From: CAZTCJ01 sp964612085 | Lineage (GTDB): Bacteria; Pseudomonadota; Alphaproteobacteria; JAJFIK01 | Assembly: GCA_964612085.1 (NCBI GenBank) | Contig: CAZTCJ010000066.1 | Location: 1-22,434, forward strand | Reading direction: 5' to 3' | DNA: 22,434 nucleotides | In this document: positions 1-7,126 of the stretch, one piece after another | How the letters are laid out: every line of letters begins with the position of its first letter | How positions within the stretch are numbered: position 1 is the stretch's first letter | The notes under the pieces: generated by a model | Seen by the model: the letters and a program-made list of their open reading frames with translations, nothing else | Told to the model about the DNA's origin: nothing | Databases searched by the model: none | Position numbers and translations under genes: made by a program

Positions 1-1
1 G

Positions 2-853
2 ATCGAGGCCGACCGGCGCTTGATCCAGGAGCGGATCACCAAGATCCGCCGCCAGTTGGAGACGGTCACCCGCACCCGCCAGCTTCACCGGGAAAACCGC
101 AAGAAAGTGCCGTATCCCATTGTCGCGCTGGTGGGCTACACCAATGCGGGCAAGTCCACACTGTTCAACAGGCTGACGGATTCCAAGGTGCTCGCGAAGG
201 ACATGCTGTTCGCCACCCTCGACCCGAGCATGCGTGCCGTGACCTTGCCGAGCGGGCGGACCGTGATCCTGTCCGACACGGTGGGCTTCATCTCCGATCT
301 GCCGACGCCGCTGGTCGCTGCCTTCCGCGCCACCCTCGAAGAAGTGCTGGAAGCGGACATTCTGCTCCATGTGCGCGACGCGGCAAGCGAGGACTGTGAG
401 GCCCAGAGTGCCGATGTGGCCGCCGTGCTGGCCGATCTCGGCATCGGCGAGGACGATCCGCGCCCGCGCATCGATGTCTTCAACAAGGCCGATCTGCTCG
501 ATGAAGACGCCCACCGGGCACTGACCAATCTGTGCGCGCGGGGTCCTGGGCCGTTGGAGCAAACCCGTACCGTCCTGGTTTCGGCGCAGACCGGCGAGGG
601 GGTCGATGTCCTGCTCGATCAGTTGGATGAGGCCCTGTCCCAGGGCCGGGCGATCCTCGATCTCGACGTGGACGGATCGGACGGCGCGCTGATCGCCTGG
701 CTCCATGCCCATGGGGACATTCTCACCCGGTCCGATGACACCCGGGGCAGAGTGCATCTGCGCATCGCCATCGAGGAACCCCATCTGGGCCGCCTGCGCA
801 AACGGCTGAACGAGGGAGGGGCTGCGCGCATCGCCAGCCTTGCGGCTGACTGA
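2..853 (+). CDS. hflX: GTPase HflX, C-terminal part (5' end outside window)
   Basis: HflX is a ribosome-associated GTPase that rescues or splits stalled 70S/50S particles. The reading frame is open from base 2, and the first residues (IEADRRLIQERI) match the helical linker just before the HflX G domain, so the gene starts outside the window and the internal TTG at 20 is not its start. G-domain motifs appear in order: P-loop GYTNAGKST (bases about 134-160), DTVGFISDLP (G3, about 277-306), NKAD (G4, about 482-493) and VSAQTGEG (G5). The C-terminal alpha/beta tail is present and ends at TGA 851-853, which overlaps the ATG of the next gene by one base, implying translational coupling. In many alphaproteobacteria hflX sits between hfq and mazG; here mazG is about 2.3 kb away on the opposite strand. 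Identification is secure. Confidence 0.96.
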   Translation: MEADRRLIQERITKIRRQLETVTRTRQLHRENRKKVPYPIVALVGYTNAGKSTLFNRLTDSKVLAKDMLFATLDPSMRAVTLPSGRTVILSDTVGFISDLPTPLVAAFRATLEEVLEADILLHVRDAASEDCEAQSADVAAVLADLGIGEDDPRPRIDVFNKADLLDEDAHRALTNLCARGPGPLEQTRTVLVSAQTGEGVDVLLDQLDEALSQGRAILDLDVDGSDGALIAWLHAHGDILTRSDDTRGRVHLRIAIEEPHLGRLRKRLNEGGAARIASLAAD

Positions 854-1692
854 TGGACCAACGCATACCCGATCCGCGCGCCACCGATCCGCGCACCATC
901 GACATGGAGGCCGTGGCCGCGCTCATCCGCGAGACGGCCATGGCGGAGGTCATGCCGCGCTGGCGCAATCTGGCCGACCATGAGATCCGCGAAAAGAATC
1001 CCGGCGATCTGGTCACCGATGCCGATCTGGCGACGGAACGTCTGCTGACGGCGGGTCTGAGCGCGGCTCTTCCGGGCTCCGTCGTGGTCGGCGAGGAAGC
1101 GGTTTCCGAGAATGACAGCGTGCTGGCCCGCCTCGACGGCGAGGCGCCCGTGTGGATCATCGATCCGGTGGATGGCACGTCGAACTTCACCAAGGGGCTC
1201 GAGACCTTCTGCATCATGGTGGCTCTGGCGGTGCGGGGGGAAACGCTGGCGGGCTGGATCTATCTGCCGGTCTCGGACCGGATGATCATGGCGCGCCAAG
1301 GGGCGGGCGCCACGCTGAACGGCCAGGCGATCCCGCCCAACACCCAGCGGGCGCCCGGCGCCATGCGCGGCTCGGTGCATCTGCGCTATATGCCCAACGC
1401 CGAGTCCCGCCTGATGAAGCCGCGCCTGGAGGCCTTCGCCTCGAACGAAGAGATCTACTGCGCGGGCTGCACTTATGTGCGCCTGACCCTGGGCTCCCTC
1501 GACCACGCTTTTTTCTGGCGCACCAAGCCCTGGGACCATGCCATGGGCGCCCTGATCCTCAAGGAGGCGGGCGGCCATACGGCGTTTCAGGACGGCACAC
1601 CTTACAGCCCCACCGTCCGGGGACGGACGGGCCTCATCGCGGTCAGCCATGGGCAAAGCTGGGGACCCGTGCGCGATCTGCTGATGGCGTAA
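853..1692 (+). CDS. Inositol monophosphatase family protein
   Basis: This is a 279-residue Mg-dependent phosphatase of the FIG/IMPase superfamily. Metal-binding motifs are visible: GEE at residues 80-82, WIIDPVDGTSNF at 101-112 and WDHAMG at 227-232 near the C terminus. The second motif resembles SuhB/IMPase more than CysQ (which has DGTKEF-like) or HisN (DGTRxF-like), so hydrolysis of myo-inositol phosphate or a related sugar phosphate is the best guess; the substrate cannot be fixed from sequence. The ATG overlaps the hflX stop by one base (TGATG), so the two are co-translated. The last codon and stop lie inside a long inverted repeat (1687-1738). The N-terminal 20 residues are an Asp/Pro/Arg-rich extension not typical of the family. 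Confidence 0.9.
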   Translation: MDQRIPDPRATDPRTIDMEAVAALIRETAMAEVMPRWRNLADHEIREKNPGDLVTDADLATERLLTAGLSAALPGSVVVGEEAVSENDSVLARLDGEAPVWIIDPVDGTSNFTKGLETFCIMVALAVRGETLAGWIYLPVSDRMIMARQGAGATLNGQAIPPNTQRAPGAMRGSVHLRYMPNAESRLMKPRLEAFASNEEIYCAGCTYVRLTLGSLDHAFFWRTKPWDHAMGALILKEAGGHTAFQDGTPYSPTVRGRTGLIAVSHGQSWGPVRDLLMA

Positions 1693-1738
1693 GGGTCCGT
1701 TTGGAAACGCGTTTCCAAACGGACTCTAAGCCTTACGC
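1687..1738. repeat. 30-bp perfect palindrome nested in a larger inverted repeat
   Basis: Bases 1695-1724 form a perfect palindrome without a spacer (arm GTCCGTTTGGAAACG, 15 bp each side). A further 8-bp arm pair (1687-1694 GCGTAAGG and 1731-1738 CCTTACGC) flanks it, with a 6-nt bulge TCTAAG on the right. The left outer arm covers the stop codon of the phosphatase gene. It would fold into a very stable RNA hairpin or DNA cruciform and could end or protect the hflX-phosphatase transcript. No T-run follows, so it is not a classical intrinsic terminator. Confidence 0.85.
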
Positions 1739-1852
1739 GCCGGCCGCCGGACGCGCTTGCCGTCACATCCCCTTCATTGATCCTGACCTCGCCTCCCGGA
1801 TGTGCTTAAATCCGGCGAGTGAACCGGGATATTGACGCGCTGGAGTGAGGGC

Positions 1853-2059
1853 ATGCGGGCCGTAGCGATCATCTCTGTCCTTGCCGTGTTGTGCGGCGCG
1901 GTGACCGCCGCGCTGTTCCGGCAGACCTATCCGACGGTCGAGATCGACCGGGGCTGGATCCTCTTGTTTGCCTTTGTCGGGATCGTGCTGGGATCGGTCC
2001 TTTACGCGCTGTTGCCGGACCGCCTGGCCAAGGGGACGAAATCCGGAGGCAGCCAATGA
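1853..2059 (+). CDS. Small two-helix membrane protein, unknown function
   Basis: This encodes 68 residues starting at ATG 1853, chosen because a strong GGAGTGAGG ribosome-binding site (1842-1850) precedes it; an upstream in-frame TTG at 1832 has no such site. Two hydrophobic stretches, about residues 3-23 (ending at ALFRQTYP) and 33-52 (WILLFAFVGIVLGSVLYALL), with a short charged loop and a Lys-rich tail, make it a hairpin-like inner-membrane protein. No family is recognised. Its stop overlaps the ATG of the next gene (ATGA at 2056-2059), so the two are coupled and probably act together. It is the first gene after the palindrome at 1687-1738. Confidence 0.72.
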   Translation: MRAVAIISVLAVLCGAVTAALFRQTYPTVEIDRGWILLFAFVGIVLGSVLYALLPDRLAKGTKSGGSQ

Positions 2060-3075
2060 GTAGCGCGCGCATCTTTATGATCGCCGGTGCCGCGGTGGTG
2101 GCCGTCATGGCCCTGGCAACGCAGCAGAATTTGGAAGCACCCGAAACCCAAACCGAAGGGCCGGTGGTGGAACCGCCGACGACCATGCCCGATGCGGAGC
2201 CCATCGTGCCGGATCCTCAGCCGACGCCACCGGCGCCGGAACCGGATTCAGGCCGGATCGATAAGAGCACATCAGGCGAGGACGGCGAGGGCGGATCGGA
2301 TGCGTTGGACGATGTCAGCGATGGTCTTCAGGGAACCGGCAGCGCTCCAGGTGTCAGCGGTGCCGGGGGCGCTGGTGGCAGCGGCGGTCTGAGCGACCTT
2401 GCCACAGGCGGCGGCGCAACCGCACGGCCCAGGATCACCGGTTCGGGCTACGGTATTTTCGACAAGACGAGCTGGGAGGATCCCCGCTTCGGCCTTTATT
2501 CCTACGTGCTCGCGCCCCATGACAGCGAGGCTTTCGAAACTTTCGTCAGCCGCCTGATGGCCAAGACCCAGCCGGCCTCGGCCCTGGTGCAGGCGGGCGC
2601 GCCGCCGCGCCAGTTGAATGTCTTCTACATGCCGGTTCAGGATACCGACGCCTTGCCTGTGCTGTCGGCCATCACGCCCGATCAACTGACGGACCGCTAC
2701 GACCATATCCTGGCCTCGCGCCTGCTGCTCAAGATCTGCGAGGCGGAAGCGTCCCGCTCGCTCGACCATTGCCGCTCCGGCGTGCTGACCGACGGGCCCT
2801 TCGTGGTGAGCTATCTGGCGCCCATCGCCCAGACGGATGTGGTCGCGCCGCCTTATCTCTTTCTCGATCTGACCGGCATCAATCCGAAGGCTTACGGCGA
2901 ATATATCCGCGCCCTGAAGGCCCAGGTCCTGAGCGACGATTATGCCGGGGGCGAAAAGCTCAACACGGTGCGCCTCGGCATTCTGAACTTCCTGTCCGAT
3001 GTCAGCGATCTGCTGCCCGCCCTGAAGGAGGAGGTGACCAAGGCGCTGATCGTCAAAGGCGACAAGAAGGGGTGA
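2056..3075 (+). CDS. Anchored or secreted protein with Pro/Gly-rich linker, unknown function
   Basis: This encodes 339 residues from the ATG in the ATGA overlap with the small membrane protein. Residues 1-20 form a hydrophobic N-terminal signal or anchor (SSARIFMIAGAAVVAVMALA). There follows an acidic, proline-rich stretch to about 70, then a Gly/Ala/Ser-rich stretch to about 125 and a structured C-terminal part of about 210 residues beginning near GSGYGIFDKTSWEDPRFG. That part has features of a compact alpha/beta domain and two cysteines (in KICEAE and DHCRSG) that could form a disulfide outside the cytoplasm. The layout (anchor, flexible linker, globular domain) suggests a periplasmic domain tethered to the membrane, perhaps with the preceding two-helix protein. 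No family is recognised and no enzymatic motif is seen. Confidence 0.75.
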   Translation: MSSARIFMIAGAAVVAVMALATQQNLEAPETQTEGPVVEPPTTMPDAEPIVPDPQPTPPAPEPDSGRIDKSTSGEDGEGGSDALDDVSDGLQGTGSAPGVSGAGGAGGSGGLSDLATGGGATARPRITGSGYGIFDKTSWEDPRFGLYSYVLAPHDSEAFETFVSRLMAKTQPASALVQAGAPPRQLNVFYMPVQDTDALPVLSAITPDQLTDRYDHILASRLLLKICEAEASRSLDHCRSGVLTDGPFVVSYLAPIAQTDVVAPPYLFLDLTGINPKAYGEYIRALKAQVLSDDYAGGEKLNTVRLGILNFLSDVSDLLPALKEEVTKALIVKGDKKG

Positions 3076-3093
3076 GGGCGGCACATTCGAAAC

Positions 3094-3168
3094 GTCACCC
3101 TGGCGGAGGCCAGGGTCCAGAGCGGCATCGTCCGTATTGCCCTGGATTCCAGCCTTCGCTGGAATGAC
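3094..3168. repeat. REP/BIME-like double hairpin element
   Basis: Two hairpins stand back to back between convergent genes. The left is ACCCTGGC / GCCAGGGT with loop GGAG (3097-3116). The right is ATTCCAGC / GCTGGAAT with loop CTTC (3146-3165). The ends are inverted (GTCA at 3094, TGAC at 3165). Translated, the right half gives the familiar VIPAKAGIQ / IPAFAGMT peptides that betray a dispersed palindromic repeat common in proteobacterial genomes. It lies directly against the mazG stop (3171-3173) and may act as a bidirectional 3'-end structure. Confidence 0.8.
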
Positions 3169-3170
3169 AG

Positions 3171-3998
3171 TCATTGGTGTCCGCTGGCCTTTTCCTCCGC
3201 CTTCACCTGATCCCAGGCCGCGTCCATCTCCGCGAGCGTGGCGTCCCCGACCGGGCGGCCTTCAGCCGCGAGACGCTCCTCGACGGCGCGGAACCGGCGC
3301 TCGAACTTCGCATTGGCATCGCGCAGCACGTCTTCCGGATCGAGATCGAGCTTATAGGCCACGTTGGCGACGGTGAAGAGCAGGTCGCCCAGCTCCTCGC
3401 GGATATGCTCCCGGGACTCGCCCGCGCGCAGGGCCTCGCGGAATTCGGTCAGTTCTTCGGCCATCTTGTCGGTGGCGTGGGCGGCATCGTCCCAATCAAA
3501 GCCGACGCGCGCGACCCGTTTGACGATCTTGGCCGTGCGCAACAGCGCGGGCAGGGCCAGCGGCACGTCGTCGAGCACGCTCTCGCGCTCCGCCAACCCG
3601 CCTTTCTCCGCCCGTTCCGCCGCCTTGATCTCTTCCCAGGTGGCGCGCACTTCGCCCGCGTTGGAGGCATCGCCGTCGGCGAAGACATGGGGGTGCCTGC
3701 GGATCATCTTGGTGGAGATAGCCTCGACCACATCGGCGAAACCGAACTCACCGGCTTCCCGAGCCATCTGGGCATGGAACACCACCTGAAGCAGCAGATC
3801 GCCCAACTCGTCCTTGAGGCCCGGCATGTCGTTCTGACGGATCGCTTCGGCGACCTCATAGGCCTCTTCGATGGTGTAAGGGGCGATCGATGCGAAATCC
3901 TGCTCCAGATCCCACGGGCAGCCGTCTTTTGGGTCGCGCAGGCGCGCCATGATCTCCAGAAGCGCCTCGATGCGGCGCATATCGTCGGGCAGGGTCAC
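3171..3998 (-). CDS. mazG: Nucleoside triphosphate pyrophosphohydrolase MazG
   Basis: MazG hydrolyses NTPs to NMP and pyrophosphate, a house-cleaning function also linked to ppGpp level. From GTG 3998 the protein has 275 residues, close to the usual length. CPWD lies at 27-30. The first all-alpha module has EEAYE (44-48) and ELGD (64-67); the second has EELTEF (181-186) and EELGD (201-205), i.e. the tandem-domain form. The start was chosen because GAGGAG (4008-4013 on the complement) precedes GTG 3998 and conserved family sequence begins soon after. A longer frame reaches GTG 4079, overlapping the LytTR stop as GTGA, but its extra 27 residues look non-conserved and use atypical codons; ATG 3980 is another option. 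It is transcribed with, and downstream of, the LytTR gene. Confidence 0.93.
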   Translation of the reverse strand: MTLPDDMRRIEALLEIMARLRDPKDGCPWDLEQDFASIAPYTIEEAYEVAEAIRQNDMPGLKDELGDLLLQVVFHAQMAREAGEFGFADVVEAISTKMIRRHPHVFADGDASNAGEVRATWEEIKAAERAEKGGLAERESVLDDVPLALPALLRTAKIVKRVARVGFDWDDAAHATDKMAEELTEFREALRAGESREHIREELGDLLFTVANVAYKLDLDPEDVLRDANAKFERRFRAVEERLAAEGRPVGDATLAEMDAAWDQVKAEEKASGHQ

Positions 3999-4075
3999 GG
4001 GGCAAGGCTCCTCGAAAGATGCAAGGGGATCGCGCGCGTGGACCCTAACCGAGAGCGTCATGGGTGCAAAGCCGC

Positions 4076-4960
4076 TCACAGACGGCCGAACGTCTCCCGG
4101 ACCTTGGCCGTAAACCGGCGGCTGACGGGAACCGTCTGACCGGTCTTCAGCTCAAGCTGAACGTCGCGGCCCGCGCGGGACAGGCGCGCCACAGCCGATG
4201 CCGAGACCCAATAGGAGCGGTGCACCTGCAGGCCCTCGATGCCCCGCAGCTCGTCCAGCGCATCCTTGAAGCGGAAGAGAATGAGATCCTCGCCCCGGTC
4301 GGTCACCACCCGCAGATAATGATCCTCCGCTTTTAAAAAAAGCAGCTCGCCCCGGATCCCGTCCGGGATGCGGCGCAGAAAGGGGCTGTTGTCAGGCGCG
4401 GGTTTGCCGCTGGCCTGCGCCTTGCGCAGTTTCCAGAACACCAGCGCCAGGATGGGCGTGACCACAACACTCGCGATCAGGAAAAAGGGGATGAAGATCG
4501 CCAGGATCTGGGACGCGACGGAACCGGGCGGCAGGCCCATCCCGAAGCCCGTCCGGATCAGAACGGTGAGGCCCGCGCCGCTGAGCGCCATGACCAGATT
4601 CGTCGCGAGCACACGGATGACCCAGGACCAGCGCGCCGTCCGGCGATGGCTGGACAGCGCCTTGAACGTGACGCCCCAGATTATGAAAGACGCGAGGATC
4701 ATGCCGCTCCAATAGACAAGGCGCGCCACGAAAGAGAGCGCCCGGCTGTCGTAAGGACCGACGATCGCGATCCCGACACTGACGAGCCCGGCGGCGATCA
4801 GCCCTTCCGGCGGCAGCCCCAGTGCCCTCAGTGCGTTTCGCAGACGGACCACCTGCGATGCGCGGGCCGTCCGCGCCGCCCAGTCACGAAGCCGTTCGTC
4901 CGTCCCGCGCAAATCCTCCACATCCGCCTCCGCAAACCCGCACACTTCTAACCTGAGCAT
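4076..4960 (-). CDS. Membrane-anchored LytTR-family DNA-binding regulator
   Basis: This encodes 294 residues. About 50 cytoplasmic residues are followed by four predicted helices (51-69, 76-98, 113-135, 149-176), a linker and a C-terminal LytTR domain (about 195-294). The domain carries the family hallmarks: LLFLKAEDHYLRV, LQVHRSYWV and the final VPVSRRF. LytTR domains bind direct-repeat DNA through beta-strand loops; membrane-bound members usually lack a response-regulator receiver and sense through the membrane part or a partner. The gene is divergent from a DUF2306 membrane protein with only 39 nt between them, so that neighbour is a likely target or sensory partner (inference). The start is uncertain: ATG 4960 has no clear ribosome-binding site, while GTG 4921 follows GGAGG. 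Confidence 0.9.
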   Translation of the reverse strand: MLRLEVCGFAEADVEDLRGTDERLRDWAARTARASQVVRLRNALRALGLPPEGLIAAGLVSVGIAIVGPYDSRALSFVARLVYWSGMILASFIIWGVTFKALSSHRRTARWSWVIRVLATNLVMALSGAGLTVLIRTGFGMGLPPGSVASQILAIFIPFFLIASVVVTPILALVFWKLRKAQASGKPAPDNSPFLRRIPDGIRGELLFLKAEDHYLRVVTDRGEDLILFRFKDALDELRGIEGLQVHRSYWVSASAVARLSRAGRDVQLELKTGQTVPVSRRFTAKVRETFGRL

Positions 4961-4999
4961 AGCAAGGCACGGCTTTCGGCGGCATAAAGGGTTTTAGGC

Positions 5000-5521
5000 A
5001 TGGAGTTTTTCGATTTGAACGCGTGGAGCGGCACCCGGGTGGGCCAGGCCCATATGATCGCGGGGCTCATCGCGCTGGTGATCGGGCCGGTCATTTTGTT
5101 CAGGCCGAAAGGAACACTCGGCCACCGGACGCTGGGCTATCTCTATGTGATCCTGATGGCGGGCGTGAATATCTCGGCGCTGACCATGTACGACCTGACC
5201 GGCGGGCCGAACCTGTTCCACTTCTTCGCGGCGCTGAGCCTGGTGACGATCACGCCCGGAATCTATTTCGCCATCCGCGCACGCACCACCGGCGACGCCA
5301 CCAAGCTGATCAGCCACTACCACTTCATGACCTGGTCCTATTTCGGCCTGTTCGCCGCCTTCATCAGCCAGATCGCCACGCATCTCGGGCCCAACCCGTT
5401 CGGCACGGAGATTCCGATCTTCGCCCTGATCGGCGGCGGCACGGGCCTTGCCGCGATCCTGGCCAGCGTGCTGATCAACTGGAACGCCAAAAGGATCCTG
5501 AGCCGCTACGGCGCCATGTGA
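5000..5521 (+). CDS. DUF2306 domain membrane protein
   Basis: This encodes 173 residues with about five hydrophobic segments (17-34, 45-65, 72-94, 110-128, 138-160). Conserved-looking DUF2306 features include GHRTLGYLYVILM (41-53), a histidine near the start of helix 1 (H18), H74 in LFHFF, and SHYHFMTWSY (105-114). The family is uncharacterised; the regularly placed histidines could bind a metal or haem, but this is speculation. ATG 5000 is the only sensible start. The gene diverges from the LytTR regulator with a 39-nt gap too short to hold two independent promoters without overlap, and it meets the PhnB-like VOC gene tail to tail (7 nt apart). Confidence 0.85.
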   Translation: MEFFDLNAWSGTRVGQAHMIAGLIALVIGPVILFRPKGTLGHRTLGYLYVILMAGVNISALTMYDLTGGPNLFHFFAALSLVTITPGIYFAIRARTTGDATKLISHYHFMTWSYFGLFAAFISQIATHLGPNPFGTEIPIFALIGGGTGLAAILASVLINWNAKRILSRYGAM

Positions 5522-5528
5522 CGCCCGA

Positions 5529-6002
5529 TCAAGCGGCCGTGTCGAAGGCCTTCTGCAACGCGGTCATGTCGAATTTCGTCATCTGCATCATGGCGCCCAT
5601 GACGGCCTGGGATTGTTGCGGCGTGCCCTTGGCCATCAGCTCCGGGAACAGTTTGGGGACGATCTGCCAAGAGAGGCCATAGCGGTCCTTGAGCCAGCCG
5701 CAGCGGCCCGGCTCCCCGCCGTCTTTCGTCAGCGCCTGCCACAGCCGGTCGATTTCGTCCTGGCTGTCGCAGGCCACATAGATGGAAAACGCTTCGCTGT
5801 GTTTGTGATGCGGCCCGCCATTGAGCGCGATGTAAGGACGCCCATCGAGTTCGAAGGTCACCAGAAAAGCCGGGCCGTCCGGGCCCTGACGTTGGACGTC
5901 CGTCACCCGCGAATCGGGCAATAGCGATACATAATAAGTAGCAGCGTCTTCCGCCTGGGTATCGAACCAAAGGAAAGGGGTGGCTTTACCGGTTTGGGTC
6001 AT
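5529..6002 (-). CDS. PhnB-like VOC family protein
   Basis: This 157-residue protein belongs to the vicinal-oxygen-chelate superfamily, PhnB / 3-dmu-9_3-mt type (historically misnamed 3-demethylubiquinone methyltransferase). Diagnostic stretches are TPFLWFDTQAEDAATYYVSL near the N terminus, FELDGRPYIALNGGP, FSIYVACDSQDEIDRLW and CGWLKDRYGLSWQIVP, followed by a helical tail typical of the family. Its biochemical activity is unknown. The ATG overlaps the stop of the YjbR gene (TCAT on the plus strand, 5999-6002), so it is the last gene of a translationally coupled set. Confidence 0.9.
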   Translation of the reverse strand: MTQTGKATPFLWFDTQAEDAATYYVSLLPDSRVTDVQRQGPDGPAFLVTFELDGRPYIALNGGPHHKHSEAFSIYVACDSQDEIDRLWQALTKDGGEPGRCGWLKDRYGLSWQIVPKLFPELMAKGTPQQSQAVMGAMMQMTKFDMTALQKAFDTAA

Positions 6003-6364
6003 GATCGTTCCTTTTCAATCTCGAGCAGTGCGGCAAGTTTTTTCGGTGCGATCGACAGATAAGCGCGGGCGAGCAGGCCTTCGACCTGATGCCAGTCCGG
6101 ATCATTGTCGAGCCGGATGCCGATCCAGCCTTTCGGTCCCATGTAAGGGGGCACGAAGAAACGGTCCGGGTCCAGCTCGATCAGCGTCTCGCGGGATTCC
6201 GGGTCGGACTTCGCCCAGACGGAAACGCGGCCGTCGCCGTCAGCTTCCATGGCGAACATCCTGTCCCGGACCCGATAGGTGGGATGGCCCCAGGCCTCTT
6301 TCTCCGTCGCCTCGGGCAGGGCAAGGCAGGCCTTCCGCAGACGGTTTTTCACGGCCTTGGTCAT
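5999..6364 (-). CDS. MmcQ/YjbR family (DUF419) protein
   Basis: This encodes 121 residues from ATG 6364, the ATG in the ATGA overlap with the upstream fibrillin-like gene. Typical YjbR features are LPEATEKEAWGHPTYRV (residues 16-32), DRMFAMEAD, a WAKSDPES stretch and the C-terminal GWIGIRLDNDPDWHQVEGLLARAY. YjbR proteins have a CyaY-like fold and are thought to bind DNA or a small ligand, but no activity is firmly established. It sits between the fibrillin-like gene and the PhnB-like VOC gene, with 4-nt overlaps at both ends. YjbR and PhnB-like genes are frequent neighbours in bacterial genomes. The longer in-frame extension upstream is a shadow of the preceding gene. Confidence 0.88.
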   Translation of the reverse strand: MTKAVKNRLRKACLALPEATEKEAWGHPTYRVRDRMFAMEADGDGRVSVWAKSDPESRETLIELDPDRFFVPPYMGPKGWIGIRLDNDPDWHQVEGLLARAYLSIAPKKLAALLEIEKERS

Positions 6365-7083
6365 GGTTCCTCGACCCGGCGCAGGATATAGATCGCCTCG
6401 TCCGAGCGGTCCTTGATGCTGTCGGCACCATAGGTGATGCGCAGGTCTTCGTCCGTATAGACCTCGCGCAAGCCCCCGCCGCCGAAAAACAGCCAGACGA
6501 TGAAGCCCGGCACGATGGAGATCTTGTTCGGAAGCTCGCCTTTCTCGGCCAAAGCGGGAAGCTCCCACAGGGGAATATCGGCGGGCCGTCCCCGGTTGCC
6601 GGGAAACCGCGTGAACCGCACCCGGAGCATATCGGGCTGGCCCTCCACCGGCCGGTATTTGCCGCGCAACAGCGCCACGCGCAGCTTGCCCGGATCCCGG
6701 CCTTCCTGGAGCGGCGTCACGTTGTAATAATAGCCGCCGGGGAAGACCACCTGGTAGATCTCGTCCACCGCCAGATCCGGATCGATACCCCGGTCGTCGC
6801 CGCGATAGTCATACGGTCCCCAGACCTGTTTCCAGGGGCCGTAAAGCAGATCGAGCCGGTCCGTGACGGGCGGCTGGGGCGCGGCATCGAGCAATTCGTC
6901 CACCAGCACATCGAGCTGTTTCTGCCTGGAGAAATCCGGATCGGCCTGGCCCTTGAAGGACTCGGCAAGCGCGAAAATCTCGGCCTTGATCTCCGCCACG
7001 CTGCGCTCTTGCGTGGCCCCCGGACTTGTCATGAGCACCCATCCAACAATGGCGAAAGCAATAACCGGGTTCAAAACGCGCAT
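6361..7083 (-). CDS. Exported PAP/fibrillin-like protein
   Basis: This encodes 240 residues from ATG 7083, chosen because a signal peptide starts there (MRVLNPVIAFAIVGW...SPGATQ, cleavage near 25); the frame extends further upstream but those codons look non-coding. A helical segment (about 28-68) is followed by a beta-rich domain: LLYGPWKQVWGPYD (80-92), EIYQVVFPGGYYYNV (108-122) and a closing strand set VYTDEDLRITYG (208-219) and EAIYILRR (229-236). The strand pattern and the closing DEDLRI...ILRR motif resemble the plastid-lipid-associated (PAP/fibrillin) domain, a lipocalin-like fold implicated in binding lipids. The family call is by motif memory only. It is probably periplasmic and coupled by ATGA to the YjbR gene. 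Confidence 0.72.
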   Translation of the reverse strand: MRVLNPVIAFAIVGWVLMTSPGATQERSVAEIKAEIFALAESFKGQADPDFSRQKQLDVLVDELLDAAPQPPVTDRLDLLYGPWKQVWGPYDYRGDDRGIDPDLAVDEIYQVVFPGGYYYNVTPLQEGRDPGKLRVALLRGKYRPVEGQPDMLRVRFTRFPGNRGRPADIPLWELPALAEKGELPNKISIVPGFIVWLFFGGGGLREVYTDEDLRITYGADSIKDRSDEAIYILRRVEEP

Positions 7084-7126
7084 GGGACTCTCATCATCCG
7101 ATTGGTTCGGGTGGACTGAATAGGGC

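Noticed and set aside
619..1656. 345-residue minus-strand frame opposite hflX and the phosphatase gene
   Set aside because: Shadow frame: both plus-strand genes have complete catalytic motifs over the same stretch.
2272..3174. Long minus-strand frame opposite the linker protein, beginning MTVIPAKAGIQ
   Set aside because: The start is the translated dispersed repeat at 3094-3168 and the rest is a mirror of a well-biased plus-strand gene; common in GC-rich DNA.
3998..4079. N-terminal extension of mazG to GTG 4079
   Set aside because: The GTGA overlap with the LytTR stop is tempting, but the extra 27 residues lack family similarity, use atypical codons, and a good ribosome-binding site exists before GTG 3998.
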